Below, piece after piece: positions 37,326 to 45,831 of a stretch of 64,000 nt of DNA (positions are counted from its first letter, which is position 1; every line of letters starts with the position of its first letter). The notes beneath the pieces are model-generated. The model worked only from the letters and a program-made list of their open reading frames with translations, searched no databases and had not been told where the DNA came from. This DNA is from Acinetobacter variabilis (lineage in GTDB: Bacteria > Pseudomonadota > Gammaproteobacteria > Pseudomonadales > Moraxellaceae): assembly GCF_000369625.1 (NCBI RefSeq), contig NZ_KB850111.1:314038-378037 (forward strand), read 5' to 3'. The translations under genes were made by a program, and so were the position numbers.

Positions 37326-37346
37326 AAATATTAGTACTTCAAACAA

Positions 37347-37422
37347 TGGAGCGGGAGACGAGGATCGAACTCGCGACATGCAGCTTGGAAGGCTGCCGCT
37401 CTACCAACTGAGCTACTCCCGC
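37347..37422 (-). tRNA. glyT: tRNA-Gly (anticodon TCC)
   Basis: 76 bases form a cloverleaf with acceptor GCGGGAG/CTCCCGC, anticodon stem GCAGC/GCTGC with loop CTTCCAA (anticodon TCC), T-loop GTTCGATCC, and encoded 3' TCCA. Confidence 0.97.
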
Positions 37423-37458
37423 ACGATGTTGGTACTTACCACTTTGAAGTCTTAAAAT

Positions 37459-37542
37459 TGGTGGTGAGGGAAGGATTCGAACCTTCGAAACTTTCGTAGC
37501 GGAGTTACAGTCCGCCCCCTTTGACCGCTCGGGAACCTCACC
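37459..37542 (-). tRNA. tyrU: tRNA-Tyr (anticodon GTA)
   Basis: 84 bases form a class II tRNA with a long variable arm. Acceptor is GGTGAGG/CCTCACC, the anticodon loop region is ACTGTAACT with GTA, the T-loop is GTTCGAATC, and 3' CCA is encoded. Confidence 0.97.
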
Positions 37543-37598
37543 ATTTTTTACACTTACATCAGTGTCGTTCTTTACTTCGCATTCCAAACTCTCTAAGA

Positions 37599-37674
<76 letters not shown>

Positions 37675-37715
37675 GTTTCCTAGTGTTTCGTACGTTTCGT
37701 ATCGGAACGGTGTGC

Positions 37716-37743
37716 AGTTTAGCAAAACTTAGAATCCGTGCAA
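37716..37743 (-). promoter_or_regulatory. Sigma-70 promoter of the tRNA-tuf operon
   Basis: On the minus strand the -35 TTGCAC (37738-37743) and -10 TAAACT (37716-37721) are separated by 16 bases. A G/C-rich discriminator (GCACACCG) follows, a feature of promoters under stringent control. The start point would fall about 35 bases before tRNA-Thr(TGT). Confidence 0.72.
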
Positions 37744-37772
37744 GTGTTTTTTTCAAAAAAAACGCCAAAAAC

Positions 37773-39266
37773 TCACAAAATCAATCCGTTTGATGATAAT
37801 TCAACCGCTTTGATCACTGCGCGAGCTTTTATTTGGGTTTCATTCCATTCTGACTCAGGATTTGAGTCCGCAACCAGCCCTGCTCCCGCCTGAACATAGA
37901 CCTTATTTTCACGAATCACGCAGGTACGAATGGCAATCGACATATCCATTTCACCATGCCAGCCTAAATAACCGACAGCGCCGCCAAAAATTCCGCGTTT
38001 TACTGGCTCAACTTCGTCAATAATTTCCATGGCACGAATTTTTGGCGCACCAGAAAGTGTTCCCGCAGGGAAAGTTGCCTTAAAAACATCCAGTGCATCG
38101 ACATCATCACGTACTTCACCTTGTACATTCGACACAATGTGCATCACATGCGAGTAACGTTCGATCACCATTTGATCAGTGACTTGTACTTTACCGATTT
38201 TGGATACACGACCGACATCATTTCGGCCCAAGTCAATCAGCATTAAGTGCTCGGCAATTTCTTTTTCATCAGACAGCAAATCTTTTTCCAGTGCCAGATC
38301 TTCTTCTTTGGTCTTGCCACGTGGACGCGTACCCGCCAGTGGACGAACAGTCGCAATGCCATTTTCCAGACGAGAAAGAATTTCAGGCGAAGAACCCACA
38401 ATATGGAACGGCGTATTGTTTTCTAGGGTCTGCCCTTGTACCAGGAACAAATAAGGCGATGGATTAAGGTGACGTAATGCGCGATAGACCTGTAAAGGCT
38501 CACCATCGAAATCAGAAACCATACGATGACCTGGCACGACCTGCATCACATCTCCGGCACGAATGTACTCTTTTACCTTTTCAATGGAGGCAATAAAGTT
38601 GTCATGTCCAGTTAAAGACTCAAAATGCGGTGCTGTATGTTTTTCTGCTTTCAGGCTTACCGGTGTGGCCAGAATATTTTCCAGCTCATCCAGCTGCTGC
38701 TGTGCTTTGTCATAAGCTGCCGGATCCGTTGCATCGGCATGTACAATCAGGAACAGAGTATCTTTCAGGTTATCAAATACGATGACGGTTTTGGACAGCA
38801 TCATCCAGATATCTGGCAAGCCTACAGGATCGGCTTCAGGCACATTTTTTAGCTTAGGTTCGATATAACGTACTGAGTCATAACCAAAATAACCGACAAG
38901 ACCACCGGTGAAGCTTGGCAGACTTGGCAGCTCTGCCTGGGTTGGCACCTTAAACTGCTTCTGGAAATCACGAATATATTGGAAAGGATCGCTGCAATGC
39001 TGCTTTTCAATCGAGCCATCTGGATGCTGAACTGTGAGTTCACCTGCATTGCAGGAAAACACAGTAGATTCACCCAAACCGATAATTGAATAGCGCGCCC
39101 AGTTCTCTCCCCCTTCCACAGATTCGAACAGATAAGCCTGTTGGTGTTGTTTCAGACGGGCAAAGATAGATAAAGGAGTATCTGTATCGGCTAGACGCTG
39201 ACGGTATACAGGAATCAGGTTGTAGCCTTGAGATGCAAGTTGCTGGAATTGAGCTGACGTTGTCAT
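37773..39266 (-). CDS. trpE: Anthranilate synthase component I
   Basis: This 497-residue protein has the TrpE N-terminal regulatory domain with YLFESVEGGENWARYSIIG, where Trp feedback binding occurs in relatives. The chorismate-binding domain carries VVPGHRMVSDF, LAGTRPRGKT, MLIDLGRNDVGRV and TLSGAPKIRAMEIID. It makes anthranilate from chorismate with TrpG, the first step of tryptophan synthesis. trpG is not in the window, as expected for organisms with split trp genes. It follows gph on the same strand. A 20-codon leader ORF with one Trp codon and a stem-loop lie directly upstream, hinting at leader control. Confidence 0.96.
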   Translation of the reverse strand: MTTSAQFQQLASQGYNLIPVYRQRLADTDTPLSIFARLKQHQQAYLFESVEGGENWARYSIIGLGESTVFSCNAGELTVQHPDGSIEKQHCSDPFQYIRDFQKQFKVPTQAELPSLPSFTGGLVGYFGYDSVRYIEPKLKNVPEADPVGLPDIWMMLSKTVIVFDNLKDTLFLIVHADATDPAAYDKAQQQLDELENILATPVSLKAEKHTAPHFESLTGHDNFIASIEKVKEYIRAGDVMQVVPGHRMVSDFDGEPLQVYRALRHLNPSPYLFLVQGQTLENNTPFHIVGSSPEILSRLENGIATVRPLAGTRPRGKTKEEDLALEKDLLSDEKEIAEHLMLIDLGRNDVGRVSKIGKVQVTDQMVIERYSHVMHIVSNVQGEVRDDVDALDVFKATFPAGTLSGAPKIRAMEIIDEVEPVKRGIFGGAVGYLGWHGEMDMSIAIRTCVIRENKVYVQAGAGLVADSNPESEWNETQIKARAVIKAVELSSNGLIL

Positions 39267-39290
39267 TCGGTTTTTCTCTTTAAATTGGAG

Positions 39291-39353
39291 TTACTCAGTA
39301 TGAAAATGGAATTGGACTGAGCGACGCCATCGAAAAACCTTACAACTATTCAT
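39291..39353 (-). CDS. Candidate trpE leader peptide ORF
   Basis: A 20-codon frame starts with ATG six bases after an AAGGA ribosome-binding site and encodes MNSCKVFRWRRSVQFHFHTE, with one Trp codon at position 9. A stem-loop with arms CTCAGT and ACTGAG covers its last codons. It sits in the 108-base gap between gph and trpE. Expression is unproven. A single Trp codon is weak support for classical attenuation. Confidence 0.35.
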   Translation of the reverse strand: MNSCKVFRWRRSVQFHFHTE

Positions 39354-39374
39354 CTTATTTCCTTCGTACCTTAT

Positions 39375-40043
39375 TTAAGCAAGCAACTCACGTAGATCAT
39401 CGACAATTTCTTGAGGATCACAGTCTGCTATATTTTCACCATGATTATAGCCATAGCTGACTACAATACAATCTATACCCGCACGGCGCGCAGCTTCAAT
39501 GTCATTGACCGAATCACCAATCATCAGCACCTGATCTTTGGTCACACCATAATGTTCCACACAATGCAACAACTGACGCGGATCTGGCTTACGCTCGGCA
39601 AAGCGATCACCAGCAATGGTGTCATCAAAGTATTTCGCCATTTCGAGGATATCCAGAATACTGCGTGCCGGTTCTTCTGGTTTATTGGTCACACAGATCA
39701 GTTTTTTGTCATTAGCCTTACCCCATTCCAGAAACTCGATAATTCCATCAAATGGCTTGGTATCTACACAAGGATCGGCATTATAAATTTCCAGGAACGT
39801 CGTAAGTAATTCCTGATGCTGGGCAGGTAATACTTCTCCCACCAGATGTTGGAGTACACTTTCACAGAACTTGGACGTTCCTTTACCGATCCAGACCCGT
39901 ACCTGTTCCTCAGTCACCAGTGGTAGCTGCAAGACATTCAGGCTCATATTCATGGCCCGATACAGATCATGGGCTGAATCCACCAAGGTGCCATCCAGAT
40001 CGAATAAAATCAGCTTACGTTGTTCTAGTTGTGCAATTGACAT
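39375..40043 (-). CDS. gph: Phosphoglycolate phosphatase (HAD family)
   Basis: This 222-residue protein has the HAD motifs LFDLDGTLVDSA (nucleophile DxDGT), VTNKPEEPARSIL (motif II), the Lys in AERKPDPRQL, and MIGDSVNDIEAARRAG (motif IV). Gph hydrolyses 2-phosphoglycolate, a by-product of DNA repair. The frame is open to 40085, but ATG at 40043 has an AGGG ribosome-binding site and the family begins there. It is upstream of trpE on the same strand, a pairing also found in Pseudomonas. Confidence 0.92.
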   Translation of the reverse strand: MSIAQLEQRKLILFDLDGTLVDSAHDLYRAMNMSLNVLQLPLVTEEQVRVWIGKGTSKFCESVLQHLVGEVLPAQHQELLTTFLEIYNADPCVDTKPFDGIIEFLEWGKANDKKLICVTNKPEEPARSILDILEMAKYFDDTIAGDRFAERKPDPRQLLHCVEHYGVTKDQVLMIGDSVNDIEAARRAGIDCIVVSYGYNHGENIADCDPQEIVDDLRELLA

Positions 40044-40074
40044 CCTGACCCTCATTTTCTTTATTTGCAGCCAT

Positions 40075-40099
40075 AAAAAAGGCATGCGTGATGCATGCC
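40075..40099 (-). terminator. Terminator of the gspNCD-FHA unit
   Basis: The perfect seven-base arms GGCATGC and GCATGCC, with loop GTGAT, are followed on the minus strand by T6, about 23 bases past the FHA gene stop codon. Confidence 0.88.
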
Positions 40100-40121
40100 T
40101 CGATTGTAACCAATCATGGGC

Positions 40122-40781
40122 TTATTTAAACAACACCCAAGCGATAATCGCCAAAATAATCAGAACGATCAGTGAAATCAGTCCAATAGATGCATTTTTC
40201 TGTGCTTCTTTTTCCTGCTCTACACGAGAAACAGGCTGTTCCACCGGAATTGGGGCTGGTTCTGGCTTAACTGAGCTCAGGTCTACACCCTCAGCAATAG
40301 GCGCAGGTTTTGGGATACCTACATTGGTCGGCATACCATCACGGGTCAAGTTGACTGAAGCACCACGCTCTCTCAATTCTGGAATACCCTGATCATTCAT
40401 CTGCTGGGCAGGGGTTTTCTCAACCGTTTCGATTTCTTCAACCACTTGCTCTGCTGTTTCTTCAACTTCTGGCGCCACTTCAACAGGCGCTACAGGTTCA
40501 AAAACCAGAAATTTCAAGCTGGCAAACTGGACTACATCGTCTTGTTTTAATCGCGTTTCCTGCTCAATACGCAAGTCATTCACGAAAGTGCCATTAGATG
40601 AGCCTAGATCCTGTACCCACAGTGCATCGTCTTTCAGTAGAAAAGCAGCATGCTTACGCGAGATTTCCGCAGCCTGCAGCACAATATCAGCCGCCTGATG
40701 ACGCCCCACCAGCATGTCACGGTCAATCGCTATTTCCTGTCCGGTCAAATCGTCGGTAATTGCCTGTATTTTCCAAATCAT
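40122..40781 (-). CDS. FHA domain membrane protein
   Basis: This 219-residue protein has an N-terminal forkhead-associated domain (about residues 1-95) with GQEIAIDRDMLVGRHQAADI, then EISRKHAAF, VQDLGSSNGTFVND and KQDDVVQFASLKFLVF. These are the R, SxxH and N residues that bind phospho-threonine peptides. A Glu/Pro/Val-rich linker (about 100-185) leads to one C-terminal membrane helix (IGLISLIVLIILAIIAWVLF), so the FHA domain faces the cytoplasm. The frame continues to 40832 but the family start is ATG 40781. It lies 62 bases after gspD on the same strand with the terminator behind it, so it is probably co-transcribed with the type II secretion genes. Confidence 0.86.
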   Translation of the reverse strand: MIWKIQAITDDLTGQEIAIDRDMLVGRHQAADIVLQAAEISRKHAAFLLKDDALWVQDLGSSNGTFVNDLRIEQETRLKQDDVVQFASLKFLVFEPVAPVEVAPEVEETAEQVVEEIETVEKTPAQQMNDQGIPELRERGASVNLTRDGMPTNVGIPKPAPIAEGVDLSSVKPEPAPIPVEQPVSRVEQEKEAQKNASIGLISLIVLIILAIIAWVLFK

Positions 40782-40843
40782 GAAATCTACTTCTCTATTC
40801 TCTTTGACATTATCATAACATGCTGTATGCAAATGCGAATGGT

Positions 40844-43093
40844 CTAGCTTTTGGGTCTAAGTGTGGTTGTTGTAACGGTATTTCTACTTTTTTCAACCTG
40901 CTGGACTGGCTGCTCTACCACTTGTCGCTGAATCCCCGGCTCAATTGCTACCGGTGTAGCCACTACTGAGGCTGACGGCGTTGGCGCACTCGGAACATTC
41001 TGGTAGGACGAATTCGTCAGTGGTGTCTTGGAAACTGGAATACGCTGTTGATACACATCTTCAACACTTTCCGGTAGCTTGGCAAAATTACCGTCTGAAT
41101 CGAGTGCCAATTGCAGGCTATAGAGTTGACCATAACGTTGCTGCGTCAGTTTACGCACTTCATTTCTATCTCCCACAATCGTTGGATGGATAAAGATCAA
41201 TAAGTTACGTTTCTGATTAGACTTACCTTCTGAGCGAAACAAACGTCCCACCCCTGGAATTGCTCCCAGACCTGGTACTGCCTGGCGTCCATAACTGGTA
41301 TTGTCCGAAATCAAGCCACCTAATACGATCGTTTGTCCATGTTCTGCCAGAATCGAGGTTTTGATCGCACGTTTGCTAGTGACCAGATCTTGCGCTTGAC
41401 CCTTATTGGCTTTTACATCTGAAACTTCCTGTTCAACTTCCAGACGTACCGTACCATCTTCACCAATGTGCGGCACGACTTTTAAGGTTACGCCGACATC
41501 TTTACGCTCAATGGTGGTATAAGGATTAGCAACACCTGCGGCTCCTGTAGAAACTGAACCTGTCACAAAGGGTACATTTTCACCGACAACGATGTAAGCC
41601 TCTTCATTGTCCATGGTCACAATCGACGGTGTAGACAGCAGATTAGACTTGGTGGTTTCTTTTAAGGCCTGAATCATCGCGCCGTATAAACGGCGTGAAC
41701 CATCACTGCCTTCACGATAATCACCAATCACTAGCGAACTGCCTGCGCCTACGGTACTCGCTGCACCCGTACCACCGCCAGTAAGATAACCCGCTGCAAT
41801 ATTTTTCAGGCTGGTGCCAAAATTATCAAAATTGATCAGACCAATTCCGCTGCTGATATCACCCAGGGCCCATTGCACACCCAACTGATCCGCATCTGTC
41901 CCTTCTACTTCAATAATTGCAGCTTCAATCAGAACCTGTTGACGGCGTACATCTAACTGATCAATGGCAGATTCGATTTCACGCATCAGTTGCGGGTCTG
42001 CTTTAACCACCAGAGAATTCTGCGTGGCATCCGCAATAATACTGACGCCATTGGCATTAAAGCTGCTAATCCCGCCTTGCTCGGTTTTCATGCCAGTATT
42101 GAGCTGAATATTGGATGCGGTTGAGCTGTTTGAGTTAGTAGTACTGTTGTTATTCAGGTTATTAGTCGGATTATATGAAGACGAACTAGAAGAAGAATTA
42201 TCTAAACCAGTATTGACTGCTTGCCCTGTCACTAATCCCTGCAAAATTTCCGAAAGATTCTTGGCACTGGCATATTTCAAACGGAAGACTTTTAAGCCAC
42301 CCAGACGGTCTGCTGCAGGCACATCCAGCGTTTCAATAATCTGACGAATGCGCTTGCGTGTCGCCGGATCACCCTTAATCAGAATCCGGTTAGTACGCAC
42401 ATCTGCCATGACCCGCACCCGCGAACCACGCAAATCTTTAGCTGCACCAGTTGCTGCCATAGAGTCAATCAGCTCGATCATTTCTTCGGCCTGGCTGGAT
42501 TGCAGACTAATGGCTTCAATATCATTCTGACCCGTGCCATCCAGATTACGGATGATGGTTTCCAGCTGATAGATATTGGTCGCCCTGTCCGACACAATCA
42601 GTGCATTGGTACCTGGAACAGCAGCCAAATGAGCAAACTGTGGCATCAATGGACGCAGGGCCGGAATCAGGTCATTCGGATTGGTATTTTCCAGCCAGAT
42701 CACACGTGTGACAATCTGGTCACCAGTCGCACGATGACGTGCATCATAAGGAATCCCGGAGCTTTTGACATTACTATCTGGAACCAATTTGATGGTATTT
42801 CCTGAAGGGATGGCCACTACACCATTGACATTCAAGACCCCTAAAAACAGGTCATAAACTTCATTTTTATTCAGTGGCTTGTTGGAAATGACCGTGACAT
42901 TGCCTCGAACCCGGGGATCTACCGCAAAATTTTTACCGGTAATATCCGCCACTTCATTAATGAATGCGGTTAAGTCTGCATCCCGAAGATTGATTTTCCA
43001 GGTTTGCGCATAACTTGCCGTACTGACCATAGCAACCAATGGTGCGGCCACACAGAATGCCCATGCTGATCGATTATTATTAAATAAAGCCAT
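40844..43093 (-). CDS. gspD: Type II secretion system secretin GspD
   Basis: This 749-residue protein has a signal peptide ending ASYA (about residue 29), an N0 domain (INLRDADLTAFINEVADITGKNF), and N1-N3 ring domains with ALIVSDRATNIYQLETIIRNL and RVMADVRTNRILIKGD. A Ser/Asn-rich insertion follows (about residues 298-335). The secretin domain has VPFVTGSVSTGA and VPGLGAIPGVGRLFRS, which form the outer-membrane channel. It exports folded lipases and other effectors. The last 60 residues are Pro/Val-rich and may be the pilotin-binding region. It lies 38 bases after gspC in the gspN-gspC-gspD operon. Confidence 0.96.
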   Translation of the reverse strand: MALFNNNRSAWAFCVAAPLVAMVSTASYAQTWKINLRDADLTAFINEVADITGKNFAVDPRVRGNVTVISNKPLNKNEVYDLFLGVLNVNGVVAIPSGNTIKLVPDSNVKSSGIPYDARHRATGDQIVTRVIWLENTNPNDLIPALRPLMPQFAHLAAVPGTNALIVSDRATNIYQLETIIRNLDGTGQNDIEAISLQSSQAEEMIELIDSMAATGAAKDLRGSRVRVMADVRTNRILIKGDPATRKRIRQIIETLDVPAADRLGGLKVFRLKYASAKNLSEILQGLVTGQAVNTGLDNSSSSSSSYNPTNNLNNNSTTNSNSSTASNIQLNTGMKTEQGGISSFNANGVSIIADATQNSLVVKADPQLMREIESAIDQLDVRRQQVLIEAAIIEVEGTDADQLGVQWALGDISSGIGLINFDNFGTSLKNIAAGYLTGGGTGAASTVGAGSSLVIGDYREGSDGSRRLYGAMIQALKETTKSNLLSTPSIVTMDNEEAYIVVGENVPFVTGSVSTGAAGVANPYTTIERKDVGVTLKVVPHIGEDGTVRLEVEQEVSDVKANKGQAQDLVTSKRAIKTSILAEHGQTIVLGGLISDNTSYGRQAVPGLGAIPGVGRLFRSEGKSNQKRNLLIFIHPTIVGDRNEVRKLTQQRYGQLYSLQLALDSDGNFAKLPESVEDVYQQRIPVSKTPLTNSSYQNVPSAPTPSASVVATPVAIEPGIQRQVVEQPVQQVEKSRNTVTTTTLRPKS

Positions 43094-43131
43094 AAACTTT
43101 TGTGTTTCCTAACCCTATGCGTGATGACACA

Positions 43132-43989
43132 TCACTTCAAATCCTGTTGTATGGTCATCACCTGATCACCACGTTTTATTTCGAGTTTGACCTGACCTTC
43201 ACGTCGAGCCTGTTCCAGTAACTGTGCTTCGGTTTGTCCTTGTGACAGGGTCTGACCATTCAAAGACAAAATCCGGTCTCCCGGTCTTAATCCCAAGCGA
43301 TTACGCAGTGCAGCCGGTGTCCGTGAAGTGACTTCATAACCACCCTCTGCTGCACTTACCCCCATATTCTGTAAATACTGGTCCTTATTTTCCTGCATCT
43401 GCTGGATGGCTCGATTGATTTCACTCTGTGGCGAAGGTTGTTCGGGCATATCACTTTCCGTATGTGTCGGAGGCATCGAATTTGAAGATGCTGCTGAGGT
43501 ATCCGGCACGATTGGCTGGTTTAAACCATTTTCCAACCCTTTAAACAGGATTTCTTGGGTAGCACCGCTTGATTTACGCAAAATCACCCGGTCCCAATAC
43601 ACTTCAGCCAGCGTAAAACCGCTATTCCCTAATACTTCTCCGACCCGATAACGGTCAGACTGGTCATTAATTTTCAAGACTGCTGAAGAGTTATAGCTTG
43701 GGCTCGCTACCACAACCCCCTGCAAGACAATATTGGCAGTTTCAGCAGTATTCGTTGCGTAAGTATTTTCCTGAAATAGTGAAAAGGCACTAATGTTCGG
43801 CACTTGAGCCTGTTGTGACCCCAGTTCTACCTGATCAATCTGCATCGCTTGTGGTGGAGCCACCAGAAGCCAGAATAAAGCAGCCAATTTCCAGCATAAA
43901 TACAGAATCAGCAGAAACAGTAAAATTGGAGCGATACGCTCTGTCTGTTTCAAATCAATATTTTTAAAATAATCAAGTGGGCTTGCCAT
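43132..43989 (-). CDS. gspC: Type II secretion system protein GspC
   Basis: This 285-residue protein has one N-terminal membrane helix (about residues 20-44, APILLFLLILYLCWKLAALF). A homology-region domain follows (about 60-150, with NIVLQGVVVASPSYNSSAVL and YRVGEVLGN). A C-terminal PDZ domain (about 215-280) has ALRNRLGLRPGDRILSLNGQ. GspC links the inner-membrane platform to secretin GspD. Its ATG overlaps the gspN stop codon by one base (TGATG), so translation is probably coupled. Confidence 0.93.
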   Translation of the reverse strand: MASPLDYFKNIDLKQTERIAPILLFLLILYLCWKLAALFWLLVAPPQAMQIDQVELGSQQAQVPNISAFSLFQENTYATNTAETANIVLQGVVVASPSYNSSAVLKINDQSDRYRVGEVLGNSGFTLAEVYWDRVILRKSSGATQEILFKGLENGLNQPIVPDTSAASSNSMPPTHTESDMPEQPSPQSEINRAIQQMQENKDQYLQNMGVSAAEGGYEVTSRTPAALRNRLGLRPGDRILSLNGQTLSQGQTEAQLLEQARREGQVKLEIKRGDQVMTIQQDLK

Positions 43990-44732
43990 CAGTTGAAGCC
44001 CCCCATTAAAGGCTGACGGGTACTAATCACATAAGTATCCAGTCCAGCTTTACCGGTATAAGAAGGGGTATTGAGTAAAAAGCGCTGTGTCAGTTGAATA
44101 TCCAGCATCAGGCTTGGATCCAGTTTAATACTCAACATACGTTGATCGCGATTGTCGCGCACGTCCAGCAGCAACTGACCATTCTCATCGGATAGCTGAC
44201 CACTCAGAACTGGCACATTCATACGCTCCTGACGCTGGGCAAACGTGTAAATGAGCTCACCACCGCTCCACTGCATCTGGCCATCTACATGGCTAAAGCC
44301 TTGCTCTTTTTTATATTTAAAATCAAGTTCTTTAAACTGAATCGGGTTGGTTGGCCATTGCCAGTCAGCTATCTTCTTTAAAGTTTCAGGTGCAAGTTGT
44401 CCCTCAAGATTTTTGACGGTTAAAGTTTTATTCAGACCATAGCCCATCACACCCGAAAACTGGGTATTACCGCTATGCAGATCAATATTCGCCCCTAATC
44501 TCAGCAACAACAGGTCCAAAGGACGAACCTGCCAGTTCAGACTTCCCTGAAGATTACCTTTTTTCCAGTCCGCACTTCCCTGCCAGATATTCCCGCTAAC
44601 ATTATGTAAGACCTGATTATTCTTATAAAATTTTGAAATTAACCAAGCTGCAGGAACTTGCAGAATTACAAAGACAAAAAAGGCTAGAATTGCAAATATC
44701 AACCATTTTAATGTTTTCGGCTTATTGCTCAT
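43989..44732 (-). CDS. gspN: Type II secretion system protein GspN
   Basis: This 247-residue protein has one N-terminal membrane helix (about residues 9-33, LKWLIFAILAFFVFVILQVPAAW reported by position only as a single hydrophobic span) and a periplasmic beta-rich region with VSGNIWQGSADWKKGNLQGS and WQVRPLDLLLL, matching GspN. GspN is an accessory subunit present in only some systems. It is the first gene of the operon, 1 base overlapping gspC. The other gsp genes are not in this window, in line with the scattered arrangement known in Acinetobacter. Confidence 0.88.
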   Translation of the reverse strand: MSNKPKTLKWLIFAILAFFVFVILQVPAAWLISKFYKNNQVLHNVSGNIWQGSADWKKGNLQGSLNWQVRPLDLLLLRLGANIDLHSGNTQFSGVMGYGLNKTLTVKNLEGQLAPETLKKIADWQWPTNPIQFKELDFKYKKEQGFSHVDGQMQWSGGELIYTFAQRQERMNVPVLSGQLSDENGQLLLDVRDNRDQRMLSIKLDPSLMLDIQLTQRFLLNTPSYTGKAGLDTYVISTRQPLMGGFN

Positions 44733-44835
44733 CCCGCCACGACCAACCTATCCAATCGAAACCCCTAAATTTATAGTTTTGTCATTTTATAATCACATTA
44801 TGCACACTTTTTCTCTGACGCCAATTCATAGGCAT

Positions 44836-44861
44836 AAAAAAACCAAGCAGGATGTGCTTGG
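44836..44861 (-). terminator. Terminator of the H-NS-like gene
   Basis: The perfect seven-base arms CCAAGCA and TGCTTGG, with loop GGATG, are followed on the minus strand by T7, about 60 bases past the stop codon. Confidence 0.88.
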
Positions 44862-44918
44862 CTGATCAATCACAGGCCGTTTGTAAATAACCTGATGATG
44901 AATAATAAGGCAGAAGGA

Positions 44919-45242
44919 TTAGATTACAAAATCTTCCAGTTTTGCGCCCTTCTCTAATTCAGCAACTAACCAGCGTGGCTGTTTACCGCGACCAGTCCAG
45001 GTGTCTTCCGGATTGCTTTTACTGCGATAACGTGGCTCTACAGACTTACGTGCAGTTTTTTTACGTTTAGAAGCACCAAATTCAAGAAGCTGTTCAATCG
45101 TTAAGCCTACCTTATCGGCAATCTCCAATACCTGATGATAAGCATCTTCAATTTCCTGATCTTTTTTCAAAGCAATTAAAGACTCAGCTTCTGCTTGTAA
45201 ACGTTTTAACTCTTCAACTGATAAATTTGTAATGTCTGGCAT
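44919..45242 (-). CDS. hns: H-NS family nucleoid-associated protein
   Basis: This 107-residue protein has an N-terminal coiled-coil oligomerisation helix (ITNLSVEELKRLQAEAESLI) and a C-terminal H-NS DNA-binding domain with RYRSKSNPEDTWTGRGKQPRW, where TWTGRGKQP is the minor-groove loop. Members silence A/T-rich and foreign genes. The frame opens with TTG at 45254, but this spans a GGAG ribosome-binding site. Either ATG at 45245 or 45242 is possible; 45242 gives the better spacing (six bases). A clear promoter lies upstream and a strong terminator downstream. Confidence 0.93.
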   Translation of the reverse strand: MPDITNLSVEELKRLQAEAESLIALKKDQEIEDAYHQVLEIADKVGLTIEQLLEFGASKRKKTARKSVEPRYRSKSNPEDTWTGRGKQPRWLVAELEKGAKLEDFVI

Positions 45243-45290
45243 CATGTTCTCCAATAAATAGCATTATTTCTTTTAATAAATAACGGACCC

Positions 45291-45319
45291 ATCATATTTA
45301 TATTAAGTGTAATATTCAA
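45291..45319 (-). promoter_or_regulatory. Sigma-70 promoter of the H-NS-like gene
   Basis: On the minus strand TTGAAT (45314-45319) and TATGAT (45291-45296) are separated by 17 bases, about 50 bases before the start codon. Confidence 0.62.
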
Positions 45320-45398
45320 TATAAAATTTTAAATGTATAACAATAAACTTAAAGGTCATTACAAAATTAATCATTAAATTAGAGATGAAACACTAATA

Positions 45399-45824
45399 TT
45401 AAATGGCATGTTGTACAGTTAATTCCAGCGATTTTATTTTTTCTCGAATATTTTCAGGTATTTCAGTTTTCTGCATATTTTTATTTAAACATACAATTAC
45501 TGCTTCTGAAGTAGCCACGATACTTTGCTGCTGTTCACTCCATAATAAATAATGCATTCTGACTGCACTATTCCGAATTTCATCAATTCGTGCCGCCACT
45601 TTTAATTGATCTGGGTAAACTACAGGTTTTAAATAACGGCATTGATTCGAAGCCACCACTGTTAAAATATCTTCATCAAAAATATTTAATTTACCCAAAT
45701 AAGCCAAACGGGCACTTTCTATATAACGGTAATACGTGGCATTATTAACATGCCCAAACGCATCCATGTCTCCCCATGCAACAGTTTGCGAATAAATCAC
45801 CGGATATTGTTGTAATTCTGACAT
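45399..45824 (-). CDS. Acyl-CoA thioesterase (4HBT hotdog family)
   Basis: This 141-residue protein has the 4-hydroxybenzoyl-CoA thioesterase/FcbC-like hotdog pattern: AWGDMDAFGHVNNATYYRYIE with the catalytic Asp near residue 19 and the FGHVNN loop, then ARLAYLGKL. ATG at 45824 has a GAGGAAAT ribosome-binding site; the frame to 45878 overlaps the preceding gene and is rejected. It lies seven bases after the hemY-like gene on the same strand, so it is likely the last gene of the hem cluster. The substrate is unknown. Confidence 0.86.
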   Translation of the reverse strand: MSELQQYPVIYSQTVAWGDMDAFGHVNNATYYRYIESARLAYLGKLNIFDEDILTVVASNQCRYLKPVVYPDQLKVAARIDEIRNSAVRMHYLLWSEQQQSIVATSEAVIVCLNKNMQKTEIPENIREKIKSLELTVQHAI

Positions 45825-45831
45825 TATTTCC

